Shown: positions 7,715 to 19,233 of the stretch, piece after piece
Numbering within the stretch: position 1 is the first letter of the stretch
Layout: every line of letters begins with the position of its first letter
Assembly (NCBI GenBank): GCA_030867875.1
Contig: JAOWCC010000577.1
Coordinates: 80,271,740-80,335,739 of the forward strand
Length of the DNA stretch: 64,000 bases
Origin: Actinernus sp. WN-2022
Taxonomy: Eukaryota > Cnidaria > Anthozoa > Actiniaria > Actinernidae
Direction: 5' to 3'
Translations under genes and position numbers: made by a program
Notes under the pieces: model-generated
Seen by the model: only the letters and a program-made list of their open reading frames with translations
What the model was told of the DNA's origin: nothing
Databases searched by the model: none

Positions 7715-9030
7715 AGAAGTGATGGTGCTTGAAGATTCTCCATTTCTCAAGTAGTCTACACAAGCCAACATGCCCCTTTGCTGTTTAGTCCAGATATTCA
7801 AAAACACTGAGGGAGCTGGGAAGGGAAAGGTATACTATTGCAGGCTTCCTTTTTTCTGGGAAAACAACAAGAAGTAGTTTCGTGTAAAGCAAACATAAAG
7901 CTTGGCAGAGAAAGACGTCCCCTTGCAGGCTATTGATTTCATATACCAACCACCATACCTCCCTTTATCCAGAACCGCACAAAAGTCCCACACAACATAA
8001 TTGGTGTCACCCACTTATTTTTTTTATTAATCAATATTTATTAAGGAATATTATTAAATACAATATACAAAAAACACGCACAAACTTATCAAATACTACA
8101 CCAATAAGCAAAGGAGAGACAATCGTCATAGTCACCCACTTCTAACATGAACCAAATAAAATGAACACAAAACTACTTTGCCAAAGGCATTCGATTACAA
8201 CTGTTTAATTGTTGGTTTTCTGAAAACAGAACAATTATAACATATTAAGTATTTTTTTTACATGGTCGTATCATAACACTCATTTTAAAACAAAATTAAA
8301 ATTCGTTTTTCTTTACATTGTAAATCAGTCAACTAATTCGTCAAAATGCCGATGTAATACCTTAATAACCAAATCAAGTTAAATATTGTATAATTTCCTG
8401 ATAATAGCTCTGTAGATTTACTTAGTTTTTGGTAATGATCGTCCACTTCCAGGATTTATACTGCTGTAGACAGTCTAGTCACTACAATAACTTCAAATGT
8501 TTCGTTTGAAAAATGGTATGAAAATCTCGAATATGGTATTTTATACGTTAAAATACATTACCTCCTTAGTTCTCTACCGAAGTATAAAGCTTATATATAT
8601 TCACAAGTTTCCTTATTTTTGGCATTTTTCCAGTCGCATATGAACATTTCGAAATTGTTCGTTTTTCTTGAACACAGAATTGAACGCGCAACTGTAGCGT
8701 TCTTTCAGTGACCTGGATTATGTATTATTTGGGCTCAGAGAAGTCACTGAAGAATATCAGTCCATGGTGTGAAGTAATAAGGTAATCGTGGTATTTCTTG
8801 AGCTGTGAGAGGTCCCTGAAAAAGAGTTACATTTCACTCCCGCTCGGCGGCCAACTTGATTCACTTTTAATGAAGTGGCTAGTGCACATGCGCTCGGTTT
8901 TTCCGCTCTGTCGGAGCTAGTAGAGGAAAAGGTGTAATGAGTGTGACCATGGTTAATGTAAGGACATGTTGCACAATTTTTACCTAAGCGGGAAGAACCG
9001 GGTGGGAGTGCAAATTTGTTTTTGTCCACA
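7715..9030. other. Non-coding AT-rich interval
   Basis: No reading frame with coding character, RNA gene or clear repeat is seen; short A/T runs only. Confidence 0.5.
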
Positions 9031-9150
9031 AAAACCAACGCGCTAAATTCCAATTCGATCTTTGGATTAGTCGTATCCTGACTTTGGTCAGCCCCTATGG
9101 TTATTTTAAGGTCTCGTTAGAAATTCAGAGGTTTCTGAGGTGTAATTGCA
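9031..9150 (+). repeat. Dispersed SINE-like repeat, copy 1
   Basis: About 115 bp (ACGCGCTAAATTCCAATTCG... TGGATTAG ... CCTGACTTT) match 15905-16010 in the same orientation with moderate divergence. The copy at 15.85 kb extends upstream through a CTCCGGCTTCCTTCC-type sequence common in marine invertebrate repeats. Confidence 0.6.
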
Positions 9151-9349
9151 ACTTAACAAAGTAGGTCACGAAGGTTAGGACATCGGCGATGAGCGACGAC
9201 TGGCAAGCTATACTAAAACATGTTTACAGCGATTAGAGTAAGAGAGTATGTTGGAATATTAACGATTTAATGAGGAAACGTTAGGAAGTGCTCGATTACA
9301 TATTTATTTTGTGATATCAGGAGTAATGGGCTCCTGATGATAACAAATG

Positions 9350-9540
9350 TTATACGGTTAGAATTTTGTATATTTCCCATCAAATGAATTACCAAAATTC
9401 ACAATTTTTTAAATAACTTTAATTTGTTACTCTCAAAAGTTATATGAGTTAGTTATACGGTTAGAAATTTGTGTATTTCCCGTCAAATGAATTACCAAAA
9501 TTCACAATTTTCAAAATAACTTTAATTTGTTACACTCAAC
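9350..9540 (+). repeat. Tandem duplication, about 100-bp unit, two copies
   Basis: Both copies start TTATACGGTTAGAA and contain TCAAATGAATTACCAAAATT (20 bp) and AACTTTAATTTGTTAC. No coding content. Confidence 0.8.
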
Positions 9541-9649
9541 CAATCGAAGTCGGCGTTTTGGTTACCTTGTTGTTAACATGATATGATTTCGAAAAAAATA
9601 TTTTTTCTGATGTTAAAGGTAACTGAAAACATCGAGAAACCTATTATAC

Positions 9650-10560
9650 ATGGATACATGACATATTTGTAACGTCATCAAGTATGATAGTGCAAATCAT
9701 CGGTTTTGTTTTGGTCATCCGTCTTAATTCTCCCACAAAAATGCAATATTCTACGTTAGAAACCTTCCAAAATATAGCAACGTGATCGAATTGAGGGTCA
9801 TTTGTGCCCACCGTGAGCATAATACAACGATGCAAGGCCCATTTGTACCGTTTGTGACCAATATTTCGGCTGGCACGGCCAACCTTCATCAGTGTTTACA
9901 AGTTGTAAAGATATAAAAACCGTTGCAAATTGAAATATACGCACGTGAGATTAAACATATAAGATATGATATTACAAATGCTCATGTAATGAGAGGGAGT
10001 GATAGAAAACTAAGGACCAAGTTAATGACGGATACCACGGTCAAAAGAGTAGTAAGTTACAGTTATTTTCTATTCATACCGATGGGCTCTAGTGTTTGTC
10101 CTTTATCGACAAAGTATGCTTCCGGAGCCTTGCGTACACCATTTCTATTAGTATGAATGAGCTCTAAAGGAATTAATTGCATGTCATCAGGAGAGCGGTT
10201 GTTAATGAGAAAGTGGTCCGAGACGTCAGTAGGTTTAGACTTATTAGAAAACTTGTCAACAGGGCGGCAGTGTTCATTTAAGCGAACTTTAAGGCGACGC
10301 TTAATTTCTCCTATGTATTGTTCGTTACAGCGTTTGCATTGAACGATATAGATGATATTTTTAGAATTACAATTGATATGTTTGATGGACCTGGTCTCGC
10401 TAGTGGAATCGAAATTGTAATTAATTTGGCCATGATTTACAGGTTAAACGTAACAGCTATTTCCACAGCAAAATGAGCCATAGGAGTCATTAGGTTTGTA
10501 GTACGTGCACGTCCATGTGTAGTCTGCATTATTTTAGTATATTGTTTAGCGCACAAAAAA
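9650..10560 (-). mobile_element. Penelope-like element fragment with GIY-YIG endonuclease
   Basis: Translated on the minus strand, 10070-10400 gives NIIYIVQCKRCNEQYIGE followed by RRLKVRLNEH, the GIY-YIG-type core (Y-I-V-Q-C, Q-Y-I-G-E, R-x3-R-x3-H) of Penelope-like element endonucleases, then DVSDHFL and a basic end. Further 5' (10440-10540) is the C-terminal linker (QYTKIMQTT). Downstream, around 9840-9890, is the MKVGRASRNIGHK stretch found near Penelope-like element 3' ends. The reverse transcriptase is missing and the frame stops near 10440, so this is a 5'-truncated, inactive copy. Confidence 0.75.
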
Positions 10561-12108
10561 GTACTTTTCTACTTGATCAAGTCATCCGTCATTTCCGAAC
10601 AATGTACACCCGACAGGTTGCAAATCTAAAAAAATGTTTGCAGCTTACAGAGGACGATATTAATTATTTCAGGGGCATTTTTCCGTCGAAGATATCTAAG
10701 CTAACTTAAAGGAGTCGGAAATATCTTCTGCCTAAAGTAAATTAGTATTGTGGTCTAAAATTGAGGCAAAGTGATTTATGAGGTGCAAAGCAAATTTTAG
10801 TTTATTTCTGATAGGCTGTTTAATAAGCTCATGTCATGATATCTAATCTCTTTTGCTATTTATAGAGCAAGTGAAGTGCTATCGATGGGAAATGTAACTA
10901 CTGTTCACCTAACAGAAAACAAACATTGGAAAAAGCTGGAGTCAACTGATAAGATGCAGGCAACGAGTATACCGAAACAGCAGCCATTATACTGGATAAC
11001 CATCCAGACATAGTTCCAGTTAGAATATGGTTTATCCGTTCGTAGTTCCCCAAAGCCGTTTTCACTTAAATTTTGTACAGAACTTTTACATTAATAAAGA
11101 ATGATAGCACGTTTTCCTTCCCCTATCCCAACCCATTATATGGTAAGTTCTATTTTTTCATACCCTTTTTTCACATTGTATACAATTCATACCCTACCCT
11201 TCAATGTATTATCCCTGACTTTGTATCACTTACATTATTGTGTAACAGCATACGGTATTGATTTTATTATTCATATACCATTAAAATAAGTTTATTTGTA
11301 GTTAGAATATATCTAGCAGAGGCTTTTGGACACTGCTTGGGCTTTTTGAATGGAATTCAAATTTCTAACACTACCATTTTGTACAGAATATTCTTTTGTG
11401 CAATTATTGATAATTTGATAATTATATATAATGAAAAGCTTAGCACAAACCGATTGTAATTAGTAGTGGTTTCTATTCCCCTATCCCTGCATACTCTGTG
11501 TGGTATATTAATTAGCTCACCCTATCTAGGGTTTTAGACAGTCAAATAAGGGGAGATGGCGCAGGGGTGCCAATGCCCTCCTTTCCCCAAGCAACTTCCC
11601 CCACTCCCTTCACTCTCATATCATCGGGCCACCACATTGTTATATCAGTTATTGTTTATTTAGCAGCTCTCACTACTCATACTTTTCCTTTTTTTTAGTG
11701 TTTTTCTCATTTCTGATTTTGCTTCACCTTACCCCAAACCTTCTGGGCTAAAACCCTGCTATCCATACACACATTATCACTCATCTTATGATTCCCCCAA
11801 TTTCATGTGGACTAATTTTAATATCACCTTCAACCACCACTTAGTTAACACCTATTTTACCAATTAATAGTTTTAATATGTTTGTTACAATTTATTTAGT
11901 ACTTAATGTTTCCATATTTTTATTGACCTGAATTGCTTGTATAGCCACTGTTTATAAGTGGTATTCCCATCCCATATTACTGCTAGCCTCAATTAAACAT
12001 TGATTTCAGTAAATTATATTTCTCCCTTCTCTAAAACATTATAAAAATCATACTAGACCTGAAATATTTTAGAAGATGAGAATCCTGTGTAGAAACTAAT
12101 ATTATTTT
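10561..12108. other. Non-coding AT-rich interval
   Basis: No gene, RNA or repeat was recognised. Some pyrimidine-rich strings (11560-11760) resemble intronic or 3' UTR DNA. Confidence 0.45.
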
Positions 12109-12580
12109 TTATTTCCTTGAAGAAGAAAAACGAGCAGGTTTTTCAATAGCTGTCGGTTGAATCTGTATTTTCATCGTTTGACTGATGCCCATTGATTGAA
12201 TATCAGCAACAGCATTTTCTTCATTCTGGTAGCTGTAGCTATCTTTGTTTCCAAGAGCCAGAATTATGCTTGAAGATTTCTCTTCTCTTAAGTACATTGA
12301 CACCAAGGGAACATATTTTTCTGGGAATTCCTGTGCCTAATACAACGCCTGATGCCCGCATACTTCAAATATCACTTTTCTGGGTGCTTCTTGGTGAAGC
12401 AGATTCATAAATGTTTGATTCATGTTTCTGGGGATAGGGTTCTTTGTATTTCAAGGTATTGTTTTGCTTTAGAAGACAATAGTTTTCTTTGTGTTACATA
12501 TGTGATGATCTGTAACACCAAGAAACCCCCACTTCTCTCAAAGTTATACGTTAACTGAACAACCATATTTCAAGCAACCG
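12109..12580 (-). pseudogene. Broken host gene fragment, about 155 codons, family not recognised
   Basis: On the minus strand an open stretch begins at about 12570 (ATGGTTGTTCAG or an acceptor at the CAG) and reads as normal protein (NFERSGGFLVLQIITYVTQR, then KAKQYLEIQRTLSPE). A frame change near 12425 leads to FMNLLHQEAPRKVIFEVCGH, an in-frame TAG at about 12334, then FPEKYVPLVSMYLREEKSS and a Ser/Gln-rich end (ARFSSSRK) before the TAA at 12109. The composition (balanced charged and hydrophobic residues over three segments) is unlike random AT-rich DNA here. It could be a processed pseudogene or the last exon of a decayed gene. I do not recognise the family. Confidence 0.4.
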
Positions 12581-12589
12581 TATCAGCCA

Positions 12590-13080
12590 TACTCTTTCTC
12601 AGTTTTGGGTCGGCTTACACTACAAATCACATCTCAAGAGTTATTCCAGTACATAGTGTACACAGCAATGCAGTATTTCATACGGCGTGTGCTTTTTGTG
12701 GTACTGAACTGTGGAGATTGTCAACAAAAGTTAATAGTTTAAAAGTTTCATCCGCGCTCTTTCGGTATTTTGCCCAAAACGTGGACGTTTTTCATGCAAA
12801 TCATCAGTTAATATACGGTAGACTATACATGAACATAAATACAGTGATTCTGAAGCCAAATTCAGGTACGATCTACTAAATAACACACTTTTCGAGTCCT
12901 TTTCGGAGGTACTTTCTAGCTGAGACTGAGCAGTTGTCCGCCATCTTGGATTTCAAACCACCTGGAGCCCCGTCTTCGTGACCGGAAGTAAAACTTTTGA
13001 AAGGCGTGTATTTCCTTTGATCCTTGATCCAAGTACATGCTTCCTCAGCGGTAATCATGAGCTCGACACTTTATAAACGG
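12590..13080. other. Non-coding interval
   Basis: Nothing was recognised. Confidence 0.4.
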
Positions 13081-13089
13081 TTTCCCCAC

Positions 13090-13200
13090 CCACAATTTCG
13101 TCTTTAGCTCTGACGAAGGGCTATCGCTCAAAACTCGCTTCTCACGGGTGGTTAGCATACCTTAATCGACTTTTAGTTGATTATACAAGAGTTAATCTAT
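13090..13200 (-). repeat. SINE-like repeat, copy A (inverted)
   Basis: The complement contains TAATCAACTAAAAGTCGATT, GGTATGCTAACCACC and GTGAGAAGCGAG, matching 36603-36715 and, more weakly, 23450-23560. Confidence 0.6.
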
Positions 13201-13660
13201 ATTCCACGTCGACGTAGATCAACGCTAGATGAACTAGTCACCCATCGTCTTTGAAATTAGAATTATTTTTAATATAGCTTGGTTTCTGTTCATATACTTA
13301 ACATTGCTACGGTAGAACTTTGTGTCCAAGGAGTATTTTTCGTATAATCAGATGATTATTTGACCGAAAAATTGAAACATCTTGGTGATAGGGCCCGTTT
13401 GAAATGCTCTCTAGTGTAGCAATTTGTAATAGGCCTTTTGCAGAAAACGGGTCACGTGCTGATATAATGCTTCGAATGAATTGGGCTCGTAATCCCCATG
13501 GGAAAGGCGTTGCCATGGATGCTGGATAGCAAGCTATCTTTAAAACCGCTGTTTTAGAAAGATCGACAATCGATTGGAGATGGGAAATAGCATTTCCAAC
13601 AGGTTTGTTGTTTTGCCAGTACAACCACGTGATTGTATTACTGCAAAACGTCCATTAGAA
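13201..13660. other. Non-coding interval with one unassigned reading frame
   Basis: A minus-strand frame (13307-13624, 105 codons) is open, but its composition and lack of any motif give no support for a gene. Confidence 0.35.
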
Positions 13661-13663
13661 ACA

Positions 13664-14320
13664 ATTAATAATAATAATAATAATAAAGGTTTATTCACAG
13701 CCTATCCATTCTAATGAATGGCTCTTCATCTGTGACGATAAAAATAAATACGATATAACAAAATAAGTAGATAGAGATAATAATAAAAGTTATACTATTA
13801 TGCAAATATAAGTACAAATTATATTATTTACATCATCATCAAATCTTCTAACGAGATAATTAAGATAGCTAATAAAATTTCAGTTTAAAATTACCCACCA
13901 CCACACCTTACCCCAACCCATTGAAGACTTAAATATACGATAATACAATTAATGCCTGTCCCAACCTACACTAACCCCTCCACCCCACCCCCCCCCCCCC
14001 CCCCCCCACCCCCCAACCCGTACCCATTCGAAACTAGGAATTGCGATAATAAAATTACGGCCCGAGACGTTCCTTTGCCATTGCCATTAGATATTTTCTA
14101 GTTTGCTTGATAAAGTTTTTAGAATTAATTGCTTGTCTGATATAGACAGGTAGCTTGTTAAAAATAGAAGAACAAGAGTCATGCAGTGTTCCTTTCTCTA
14201 GAGGTACTAAAGGCTGAGGAGCACTGCTGTAGCGCAAGTTACGCTGATGTTCATATGGGAGATAAGACGGCCAGTTTGGGTTTTTTAAAGCATTGCGTGC
14301 AATTCTGGCAAGATGCAATT
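13664..14320 (-). mobile_element. LINE 3' fragment with (ATT)n tail
   Basis: A minus-strand frame at 14055-14318 reads like a non-LTR retrotransposon C-terminus (RNLRYSSAPQPLVPL, then SSIFNKLPVYIRQ and FIKQTRKYL). The 3' end reaches an AAT microsatellite at 13666-13685, consistent with a target-primed tail. A C-rich tract lies at 13980-14018. Confidence 0.6.
13988..14018. repeat. Poly-C tract
   Basis: A run of about 20 C, flanked by further C-runs interrupted by A, lies inside the LINE 3' UTR. Confidence 0.9.
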
Positions 14321-14900
14321 CTCACTGTTCAATGACTGGTAGCCAGCCGAGTGCTACAACTGAATGTACATCGGCATAACGATTTATCACAACGCTGGCA
14401 GTAGCAACATTGTTGCTGATAATGTTGCTTGGGCGAGCAAATGAGCGGGAAGCAACAAAACATGTTTTGCTGCCTGGCTGAGCAAAAAATGGAAACATTT
14501 CACGAGAAACAAATGCTGCCGCATGCGCCTTAATCATGCTAGGAAGTTTACACATGCGCTAGATGTGTAGAGCAGCCCTGGGATCTAGTTGTTAACATTG
14601 TTGCTTCGGCGAGCAAACGGGGAAGCATGTGTCGCGGAAGTAAAAGTTTCATCAAAACCGTTTTTCATTGCTCAACATCAAGTTTATATTTATTGTTGAA
14701 ATTACTACAAACAAGCTGTTCGCTTTAATTTACATTTCAGTTATGATAATTTCCATTCAACGTCATTCGCTGTGAACTTTATGATCTAGTGGTAGGTATT
14801 TCGGTTTATTTGTTCAGTCAATCGGGTAATGTTCCTGATGGATGAAAAAAAAAAAACGGATCAATCAATAACTACATAAACATGGACATAATACTGTAAT
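14321..14900. other. Non-coding interval
   Basis: Contains loosely repeated GTTGTTGC and GGCGAGCAAA strings (14405-14620) and a poly-A at 14844; no gene seen. Confidence 0.4.
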
Positions 14901-15227
14901 ACATGTATATTTTGTGGTTCAATTTGATGTTTGTTTCAAAATTTTTGAACCAGTACAATTTTTTTGAACCAGTGCCATTTTTTGAACCACTAAATTTTTT
15001 GGGTGTGTGAACTTGTAATTTGGGGTAAGGTTTATGATAGGCTTTCCATGTAAGAAAATAGCATAGTAATGTAAGTTCTACAGAAGTACTTTGGAATAAA
15101 AATACCTTTATACCTTGTTTGTGTTGTTGATCTTTTATTTTATAGCTGGAATGTACTGGAAACACAGTTACTTTGCGCAGTGATATATTTTAATAGGAAT
15201 ATAAACAGCAAACTATGCAACCTAAAC

Positions 15228-15545
15228 TAACACCCTAAATTAGTGACCACCCATTGTTGACGGTTAGGGTGTTTTTAAATGCAGGGTAAGGGTTTGGATT
15301 AGTTCTCTGGACCATTGAAGAAGCATTATAAGTGACTTAGCACTAATTTAGTGACTATAGCTCTAAAATCCCTAAATCAGTGAGCACCCGTTGTTGACGG
15401 TTAGGGTGTATTTAAAGGTAGGGATAGGGTTTGGATTAGCTCAACGACCATTGAAGAAGCATTATTTTTGTGTTGTTCAGTGATCTAGCCCTAAAAAGCC
15501 CAATTTAGTGACTAGCTCTAAAAACCTAAAATGGTGAGCACTTGG
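15228..15545 (+). repeat. Two tandem copies of an approximately 140-bp unit plus a partial third
   Basis: Each unit holds TTGTTGACGGTTAGGGTGT, a (T)AGGGT-rich stretch, and GACCATTGAAGAAGCATTAT. The TTAGGG-like words are local and not telomeric arrays. Confidence 0.7.
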
Positions 15546-15849
15546 GTTTACCAAAATTATTATTTTAATGTTCGGTTTATATAGGTCTTGGATTGTGTTA
15601 GGAATGAGTTTGCTTGGAGTGAAGTGCTAACTACCTTTAATAAATCTGCTTGTTATTGGCCCTTGTGCGTGAACTCCACTTGGAACGGCCAATCGAAACA
15701 GAAATGTTGTATGTTTTGATTTATTTCTGTGTAGTTCTTGATCATTTATCCATTTATGCATCTTTTCACATCCTCTGTGGGTGATTATTTGATTAGAAAA
15801 CAAAAGAATAGTTATAGCATTTCTTTGGGACGCGGTGGCGCATGGTGCC

Positions 15850-16010
15850 ATATTATCTCGCCCTTGCTCTGAGGGTTTTTCTCCGGCTTCCTTCCATCCA
15901 CAACAGCTAACACGCTAAATTCCAATTCGATCTGTGGATTAGCCAGGTCCTGACTTTCATCAGCCGCTATGGTTGTTTTAGATCCCGTTTAGAAATTTAG
16001 ATTTTTTTGA
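15850..16010 (+). repeat. Dispersed SINE-like repeat, copy 2
   Basis: Matches 9031-9150 (GCTAAATTCCAATTCGATCT, then GTGGATTAG and CCTGACTTT) and extends 50 bp further upstream. Confidence 0.6.
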
Positions 16011-16327
16011 GCCACTTCGATTCTTTGTTGTCAGGATTAAGTTAGAAGTTTGTTGTTTGCGTACTCACATTTTCTTTTACTTCTAGTCAGTGTTTTATTC
16101 CATTTGGTAAGCTGAGTCTAACAAGTACGAGGGTTTACTTCGAGATCATTTGCACTTGTTTAATACTTTAAGATACTCTTTATTAGCTCTTTCGTAGAAG
16201 TCTTCTTCCAGATACAATGTTATTCAGGTGATTCGCTTTTCTTTTGCTTTCTTTTAGCTCAGCGTCAGCTGTGATTACTCGGTTGACACAGTTTTTTCCG
16301 TGTTCTCGTCCATGTAATTTTATTTCC

Positions 16328-17110
16328 AAGGGGACAAGGGGACAAGGGGACAAGGGGACAAGGGGACAAGGGGACAAGGGGACAAGGGGACAAGGGGACA
16401 AGGGGACAAGGGGACAAGGGGACAAGGGGACAAGGGGACAAGGGGACAAGGGGACAAGGGGACAAGGGGACAAGGGGACAAGGGGACAAGGGGACAAGGG
16501 GACAAGGGGACAAGGGGACAAGGGGACAAGGGGACAAGGGGACAAGGGGACAAGGGGACAAGGGGACAAGGGGACAAGGGGACAAGGGGACAAGGGGACA
16601 AGGGGACAAGGGGACAAGGGGACAAGGGGACAAGGGGACAAGGGGACAAGGGGACAAGGGGACAAGGGGACAAGGGGACAAGGGGACAAGGGGACAAGGG
16701 GACAAGGGGACAAGGGGACAAGGGGACAAGGGGACAAGGGGACAAGGGGACAAGGGGACAAGGGGACAAGGGGACAAGGGGACAAGGGGACAAGGGGACA
16801 AGGGGACAAGGGGACAAGGGGACAAGGGGACAAGGGGACAAGGGGACAAGGGGACAAGGGGACAAGGGGACAAGGGGACAAGGGGACAAGGGGACAAGGG
16901 GACAAGGGGACAAGGGGACAAGGGGACAAGGGGACAAGGGGACAAGGGGACAAGGGGACAAGGGGACAAGGGGACAAGGGGACAAGGGGACAAGGGGACA
17001 AGGGGACAAGGGGACAAGGGGACAAGGGGACAAGGGGACAAGGGGACAAGGGGACAAGGGGACAAGGGGACAAGGGGACAAGGGGACATGGTGACAAGGG
17101 GACAAGGGGA
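16328..17110 (+). repeat. 8-bp minisatellite (AAGGGGAC)n, about 98 copies
   Basis: Nearly perfect head-to-tail repeat; the only clear variant is a block at about 17085-17096. With a GGGG run every 8 bases it can form G-quadruplexes along its whole length. Period 8 gives open frames in several frames on both strands; these are artefacts, not genes. Confidence 0.97.
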
Positions 17111-17363
17111 GGGGTGGGTGGATTTGTTTCTTTTTAAATTCCCCCCCCCCCTCCCTCCACCAAAAAAACTATAAAAAATGTTTTATGAATCCCAAAAAAT
17201 AAACATTAACCGTTTTTAGAATCTTGAAAAATTAGCCAGTTCAATAAAATTGTACTGGTTCAAAAAAATGGTACTGGTTCAAAAAATGGTACTGGTTCAA
17301 AAAAATGGTACTGGTTCAAATATATTTGTACCACAGGTAATAATTGAACCACAACATATACAT

Positions 17364-17832
17364 TTCTTCTATTCCAAAAAGGATGGCCGATCCAACGGAA
17401 AAGGATGTCGGCTATACATTTGACCACAACCACTTGCGAACCTAACATAGTCAACATAACACGTTGAAATCATATATTCTCTTAAATGGCAGTGTATTAG
17501 CAACAGCACTTCTACTGGATTGTTCTTAAGATTTGAAAACTCTCTACATTGATTTTCTAACGTATTCAAAAAGTATCGCGCGCAATGGATTGTGGGTTAA
17601 AGTATCATTTTCTGTATTGGGGTTTGATTTCAGTATATTTTTACCAATATGGAATACTTCTTTACGCATGAGTTATAATCATACGATGACCCCGTTAAGA
17701 AACAATTATGCCTTCACGAATCCTTCTTGGCAAATCTAGAGGTCCAGTTCAAAGTTGGCGTGTGGAGCAGATACAGAAAATGTAAAGATCCTAACTTGAT
17801 GTGGTTGATAATCCAATCACTTTCAAGTATAT
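17364..17832. other. Non-coding interval downstream of the secreted-peptide gene
   Basis: No feature recognised. Confidence 0.4.
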
Positions 17833-17838
17833 TTTATT
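17833..17838 (-). terminator. Poly(A) signal of the secreted-peptide gene
   Basis: AATAAA on the minus strand, about 86 bases after the stop codon at 17924-17926. Confidence 0.7.
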
Positions 17839-17923
17839 ATTAAAAACCTGATAGGATATAAAAATAAGCATTTGACGTCAAACATACATTGGTCCAAGTC
17901 CAGTGCGGGTGTCATGTAGGCGT

Positions 17924-18056
17924 CTATTTCTTGCCGTGACGACGACGACGACGATTATGAGGATGATGAGGATGAGGATGAGGACGACGACGATATTTCG
18001 AAGATGCACGTGCTTTGGGATCGGACAGTATTTCATCTGAGGCATCATCAAGATCC
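17924..18056 (-). CDS. Cationic His/Arg secreted-peptide precursor, exon 2
   Basis: The acceptor (ATTAACAG before 18056) and the donor of exon 1 are both phase 2, so the splice restores one frame. The exon encodes 43 residues: an acidic lead (DLDDASDEILSDP), KAR, then ASSKY and a tail RRRPHPHPHHPHNRRRRR followed by HGKK and the stop. The tail has eight or more arginines and a proline-histidine block, and Gly-Lys-Lys at the C-terminus is the usual precursor of an amidated end. Such a layout (signal, acidic spacer, basic mature peptide) is typical of antimicrobial peptide precursors, in which the acidic part neutralises the basic part; metal binding by the HPH block is another option. Homology to a named family was not recognised. 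Confidence 0.7.
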
Positions 18057-19233
18057 CTGTTAATCATAGAAATCAAATAAACATAATCACACATATACGA
18101 GGAAAACAGTGGAACTTTGTTTTCAATATAGCAAGAGAGCAGTTATAGAATAAAAGTAAATAAAAGTGTATAAAAAAGTTACTCCCAAAAATCACTAATA
18201 ATTGCATTAAATAGTTATTCTTTGAATTATTATCTGTTAGATTCAACTACAATTGGTGCCGCTAGACTAAATACAGATTTCAGTTATAAATTAATACATC
18301 CATATTGGTCTCTACAAAACAGAAGGAGGGCACCGAGGCTCTGCATGATGTATAAGATACATAATGGCCTTGTTGCCATGGACGCAAAGAAATTTATGAC
18401 ACCACTCAAGAGAGTGACAAGACATGTCAACACTCAAGGTTATGAAGTGCCACGCTCCAAAACAAATTACCACATGTGCTCCTATTTCCCAAGAACAATA
18501 CCGGATTTCCAGAAAACAAGGTGCTCTCTCACAAACTGGACACCTTTAAGGAAAGACTGTGACCCGCCATGGATCATGCTGACCGCCATTGAACTCAAAA
18601 CCGTTTATTATTATTATTATTATTATTAAGCACCTACACCGCATTTATTCATATATTATTGTACTTTGTTATTATTAACTTATAGCACCTGCACTGCACT
18701 TACGAACTCTCACTAGAATATTCTATTATAGAAGGAGGTGAGTTTTATTGGAAGAAGAAGTAGAACAAGAAGATACTATTCATTTGGAGCATATTAAATG
18801 GGATATATATGTTACGTCAATATTTTTATCTATCTAGAATGTTCTCATTATACGAAACATACTCCATCAACACTCAGATATACGCAGTGATGTTAAGTTT
18901 TGAAGAGGAGCCAACTGATACATTAAAATTTAAGCCTAATCAAACTTGAAGACGCTGGCCCAACGTTTTCACGTTTTTCATAATCGTAATCCATTTCCAT
19001 CCTTGCCATTCGTATCGCGATAAGTGTTTATGTAGTTTCACTTCCCTCATGAACAGAGCTAGTTTTACAAAACTAGACCATTACTTTAAAGTTTCTATTA
19101 GCTTGAATGCGTTTTTGAGTTTTCCATAGCGATGCTACAAATAGCTAACGTAGTCCCTTTAAGAGGATCTGCCTTTTCAAGACTGAAAGGAAACGAAAGC
19201 TCCAAATTATTACACAAAGTGTTTGAGACTCAC
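18057..19233 (-). other. Intron of the secreted-peptide gene
   Basis: Begins GTGAGT (minus strand, 19233) and ends ATTAACAG at 18057; phase 2 at both sides. Contains the LINE tail at 18222-18629. Confidence 0.7.
18222..18629 (+). mobile_element. LINE 3' fragment with (TTA)n tail in the intron of the secreted-peptide gene
   Basis: A plus-strand frame gives RRRAPRLCMMYKIHNGLVAM and then a Y-x(2)-P...YFPRTI pattern, the C-terminal end of a non-LTR reverse transcriptase, running into TTA repeats at 18607-18629. It is opposite in orientation to the host gene and lies in its only visible intron. Confidence 0.65.

Larger units (their letters stand above)
14903..17363. mobile_element. Inverted-repeat DNA transposon, non-autonomous, carrying the minisatellite
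   Basis: The ends match in inverted orientation: ATGTATATTTTGTGGTTCAA at 14903 and the complement of ATTGAACCACAACATATACAT at 17343-17363. Both ends carry subterminal repeats of TTTTTTGAACCAGTACCA, three copies at 14940-14990 and four at 17245-17320 in opposite orientation, like transposase-binding arrays. No transposase is inside. Contents include a 135-bp duplication, a SINE-like repeat and the 8-bp minisatellite. No convincing target duplication was found. Confidence 0.6.

Noticed and set aside
13307..13624. 105-codon minus-strand frame
   Set aside because: No motif, no partner exon and no codon or composition support.
13980..14020. Possible G4/C-rich regulatory element
   Set aside because: It is a simple poly-C run in a LINE 3' UTR.
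15240..15540. Interstitial telomere array
   Set aside because: TAGGGT words are few and embedded in a longer 140-bp unit, not tandem hexamers.
16183..17137. Long open frames across the 8-bp minisatellite (both strands)
   Set aside because: A stop-free 24-bp super-period keeps several frames open; no start context, splice sites or non-repeat coding sequence support a protein.
17940..18000. Exon 2 of the secreted peptide as a mere GAC/GAT-GAG microsatellite
   Set aside because: Considered, but the matching splice phases, signal peptide exon, stop placement and poly(A) signal favour a real gene; kept as a feature with stated uncertainty.
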